Assembly: GCA_039925145.1 (NCBI GenBank)
Contig: JBDSZL010000010.1
Span: forward strand, 1 to 27,705
Source of the DNA: JBDSZL01 sp039925145
GTDB taxonomy: Bacteria > Acidobacteriota > Vicinamibacteria > Vicinamibacterales > SCN-69-37
Reading direction: 5' to 3'
DNA length: 27,705 nucleotides
Each line of letters opens with the position of its first letter. Within the stretch, counting starts at the first letter, position 1. Positions 25,939-27,705 of this stretch are shown in pieces. The position numbers were made by a program, and so were the translations under genes. The notes beneath the pieces are model-generated. The model was not told the origin of the DNA. It was given only the letters and a program-made list of their open reading frames with translations, and did not search any database.

Positions 25939-26110
25939 TCAGCCGGCCGCCGCGATCAGCCCGGGCAGGCGTTTCAGATTGAACGCCGCGCACGCGAAGA
26001 CAAACAGCTGATCGACCTTTGCGAGGCCGCGGAGTTTGACCTTCCGCAGTCCGGCAATGGGTTTCAGCCAGGCGAAGACGAGCACACGATGACTCGAATC
26101 CTGAGCGTGT
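25939..26110 (-). pseudogene. C-terminal remnant of an IS5/IS1182-type DDE transposase
   Basis: About 50 residues, VFAWLKPIAGLRKVKLRGLA followed by KVDQLFVFACAAFNLKRL, match the C-terminal tail common to many IS4/IS5/IS1182-group transposases, where a final helix follows a GLRKVKLRGL-type basic segment. The catalytic DDE part is absent; upstream of about 26110 the frame loses likeness. It is one of several scars in the 497-bp stretch between the solo IS91 end and the next intact gene; 25836-25938 holds nothing I recognise. Confidence 0.6.
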
Positions 26111-26193
26111 CCAAAGACGAGCTCACCAGACGCGAAGCTGAATATCGACAATCACGGGAAACGGCCCGTAAAGACTCCAAGAAGAAGCGATAG
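26089..26193 (+). CDS. Short highly charged reading frame, probable C-terminal fragment
   Basis: Thirty-four codons from an ATG encode a very polar, helix-prone peptide (MTRILSVSKDELTRREAEYR, then a run ending KDSKKKR). It looks like the C-terminal tail of a small hypothetical protein whose 5' part was lost where the transposase remnant begins; the two overlap on opposite strands by about 20 bases. No ribosome binding site is visible. It may not be expressed. Confidence 0.25.
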   Translation: MTRILSVSKDELTRREAEYRQSRETARKDSKKKR

Positions 26194-26274
26194 ACGTCCG
26201 CCCTCATCGACACTCGCATTATCTACTGCCACGACGCACTATTTGCGGTCACTTTCGGCGGCGCTGACGATCGC

Positions 26275-26280
26275 TATAAT
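26275..26280 (+). promoter_or_regulatory. Consensus -10 box upstream of the secreted propeller-like gene
   Basis: A perfect TATAAT lies 52 bases before the ATG at 26333, in a stretch between genes. The hexamer 17 bases upstream (CTTTCG) is a poor -35 element, so the promoter would lean on the -10 or an activator. Confidence 0.4.
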
Positions 26281-26332
26281 CACTCGAAACCTTCAACTCT
26301 TGACGGGGGCCGTCCTCGCATTTGGAGTCTCT

Positions 26333-27478
26333 ATGAAACTGGAGCGACGCGGTATTGCGTGGATCTCGCTGATCGCCTGGGCGACTGGTGTCGTTATCCT
26401 GAGCACGCCAGGGCGCGCGTCCGCGCAGCTCTCACTGCCAGGGCCTCTGATCACGGGTTTGCCCGCCGCCAGGATTGGGCACGACATCGCGTACGACCCG
26501 GCTCAGAACATCCTGCTCGCGGTTGGCACGTCGGCCGGAATCCGGGGACGCTTTCTCGATTCCGGAGGCGGACTGGTTGGCGCCGAGTTCGATATCGCGG
26601 CCAGTCCTCCGTTCCCCGTGGCACGCGCCGTCTACAGTCCTGACATCAACGACGGCGCAGGAGGCACGGGCGGCTTCCTCGTTGTCTGGTTTAGCGTGTT
26701 TACGAAGACTATCCACGCGCAAGTCGTGGCGTATCCACTTGGATTGATTGGGCCCAGGCAGACGGTCACGACGGTCGGCAACGTTACCGGGGGATTTTAC
26801 AGCGTGCAACTCGGACTGGCCTATTCGCCCGTCAGCCGAGAGTTCCTTCTCGCATGGTCCGACAGCGATGCTGTTGGATCCGCCACCTACGTACGCTTGG
26901 CCCTCGCGGGGACTCCGATCGCGGCACCGGTCATGCTGTCTACAGAGCCATTCATCCCTCTCAATTCTGAGTTCGCTACCTTCCACAACAACGTCGATGT
27001 GGTTTGGAACTCGGTCACCGGCGAGTTCGGGATCGTTCATCTGGTGCCCGGGGGATCTCACATGGAGCTTGCCTTGACCCGTGTCACCGGCAACGGTGCG
27101 ATAGCCGGACGAGTCAGCCTCGCCGCGCGGGAATCGAGCAATAACTTAACTCTCTGGTCAGCCATCGACGTGAACAGCACGGTCGGGAACTATCTCGTCG
27201 CGTGGGTACCCGGCTTGACCTCGGGGATTACCGTGATCTCCATCGATCCGGACGGCGCGGTGATGAACGAGACCACGATACCAGCGTCCTTTCCCTGGGG
27301 TCTGGACCTTGCGTTTTCGCCGCTCAGTCGGACGTTTCTCCTGGCCATTTATGAACCCGGCACCCCGGGATCTGCCATTCAAGCTCGCGAGATCAGTGCG
27401 AGGGGTGTCGCCCTATCGTCCACCTGGCTCGGCGTGACGGATGGCAATTTCATGGCGCGACTCGCGACGCTCGGGTGA
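26333..27478 (+). CDS. Secreted beta-propeller-like protein of unknown function
   Basis: The 381-residue protein has a signal peptide (about 1-31: a basic MKLERRG start, a hydrophobic core WISLIAWATGVVILS, then an Ala-rich cleavage region). The rest is made of degenerate repeats of about 50-60 residues, each with a [FY]L(V/L)AW-type strand followed by I-x-A-x-x-V/I and a Gly turn: ILLAVG, FLVVWFSV, FLLAWSDS, VDVVWNSV, YLVAWVPG and FLLAIYEP. This pattern suggests a six- to seven-bladed propeller acting outside the cytoplasm; no catalytic residues are recognised. The start is set by GGAG 5 bases before ATG 26333; an upstream in-frame start has no signal-like merit. The frame continues beyond its TGA into a Cys-containing repeat region, so the true protein may have been longer. 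Confidence 0.7.
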   Translation: MKLERRGIAWISLIAWATGVVILSTPGRASAQLSLPGPLITGLPAARIGHDIAYDPAQNILLAVGTSAGIRGRFLDSGGGLVGAEFDIAASPPFPVARAVYSPDINDGAGGTGGFLVVWFSVFTKTIHAQVVAYPLGLIGPRQTVTTVGNVTGGFYSVQLGLAYSPVSREFLLAWSDSDAVGSATYVRLALAGTPIAAPVMLSTEPFIPLNSEFATFHNNVDVVWNSVTGEFGIVHLVPGGSHMELALTRVTGNGAIAGRVSLAARESSNNLTLWSAIDVNSTVGNYLVAWVPGLTSGITVISIDPDGAVMNETTIPASFPWGLDLAFSPLSRTFLLAIYEPGTPGSAIQAREISARGVALSSTWLGVTDGNFMARLATLG

Positions 27479-27705
27479 GGCGATTGGATCGTCAATCCTC
27501 CGGGTGCGGCGCGCGTGGTGCGATCGGCCACGCGCTCAGGCGGGTGCGCGATAGCGGACCCGTTCGTTGTGCTTGGGGGTGGAACGTGCGTCAACGGCGG
27601 CTGGCTGCCGCCTGAAGCGGCGCCGGTACAAGCGCCGCCTCAGCCTCCAACACCTGGCTCATGCGCCACGTCGGACCCGTTCGTTTCCCTCGGGGGCGGA
27701 ACGTG
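27479..27705 (+). other. In-frame coding-like tail with tandem 39-residue DPFV/LGGGTC repeats (runs off window)
   Basis: In the same frame as the preceding gene, immediately after its TGA, the sequence stays open to the window end. It encodes two copies of a unit 117 bases apart: CAIADPFVVLGGGTCVNGGW at 27545 and CATSDPFVSLGGGT at 27662, joined by a Pro/Ala/Gln-rich linker (PPEAAPVQAPPQPPTPGS). This regular, cysteine-paired, Pro-linked pattern is typical of exported C-terminal tails rather than chance sequence. No start codon with a ribosome binding site is evident. Either the TGA is a mutation or sequencing error, it is read through, or this is the remnant of another gene. Confidence 0.55.

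Overview
The window is GC-rich DNA, most likely from a soil-type Acidobacteriota (a Vicinamibacteria-like lineage is my best guess). The main pointers are an Oar-type TonB-dependent receptor with an N-terminal carboxypeptidase-regulatory domain, a DUF1552 remnant, futalosine-pathway menaquinone synthesis (mqnD), a TreS-maltokinase fusion and a SufT/SufU-containing suf operon. The taxonomic call is inference from gene content; no rRNA or marker search was possible.

Positions 1-2832 (+) hold the 3' end of a suf iron-sulfur assembly operon: sufD (partial), sufS, sufT and sufU, tightly packed. Facing it (2880-6275, -) is a trehalose synthase-maltokinase fusion whose kinase half appears to have lost its catalytic motifs. 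A second cysteine desulfurase (NifS/IscS type, 6441-7589, +) diverges from it.

Positions 7678-13274 (+) form a compact, partly start/stop-overlapping cluster: a membrane-anchored protein resembling a degenerate trypsin/HtrA-like domain, a cation/proton-antiporter-like membrane protein, a second antiporter-like module fused in frame to an OtsA-like GT20 trehalose-6-phosphate synthase, and an OtsB phosphatase. Together these suggest that trehalose synthesis is physically tied to ion transport, probably for osmoadaptation. Two opposing genes follow (13303-14975, -): a TPR plus TonB-C periplasmic protein and a membrane protein with a C-terminal PEGA domain. Then comes mqnD (15122-15958, +).

From about 16085 the window becomes accessory DNA. 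It holds a 5'-truncated IS91-type transposase with its 3' end, then a minus-strand xylan-decoration module (GH115 alpha-glucuronidase lipoprotein, alpha/beta-hydrolase esterase, and a DUF1552 remnant joined to a truncated secreted protein). Divergent from this is a large TonB-dependent receptor (21989-25312, +). A 58-bp sequence at the IS91 right end (17373-17430) recurs with one mismatch at 25778-25835, where it truncates a redoxin lipoprotein pseudogene. Beyond it lie a transposase C-terminal remnant, a short charged reading frame, and a secreted beta-propeller-like protein (26333-27478). That protein's reading frame continues past a TGA into a tandem Cys-containing DPFV/LGGGTC repeat running off the window end.

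No tRNA, rRNA or CRISPR array was seen.
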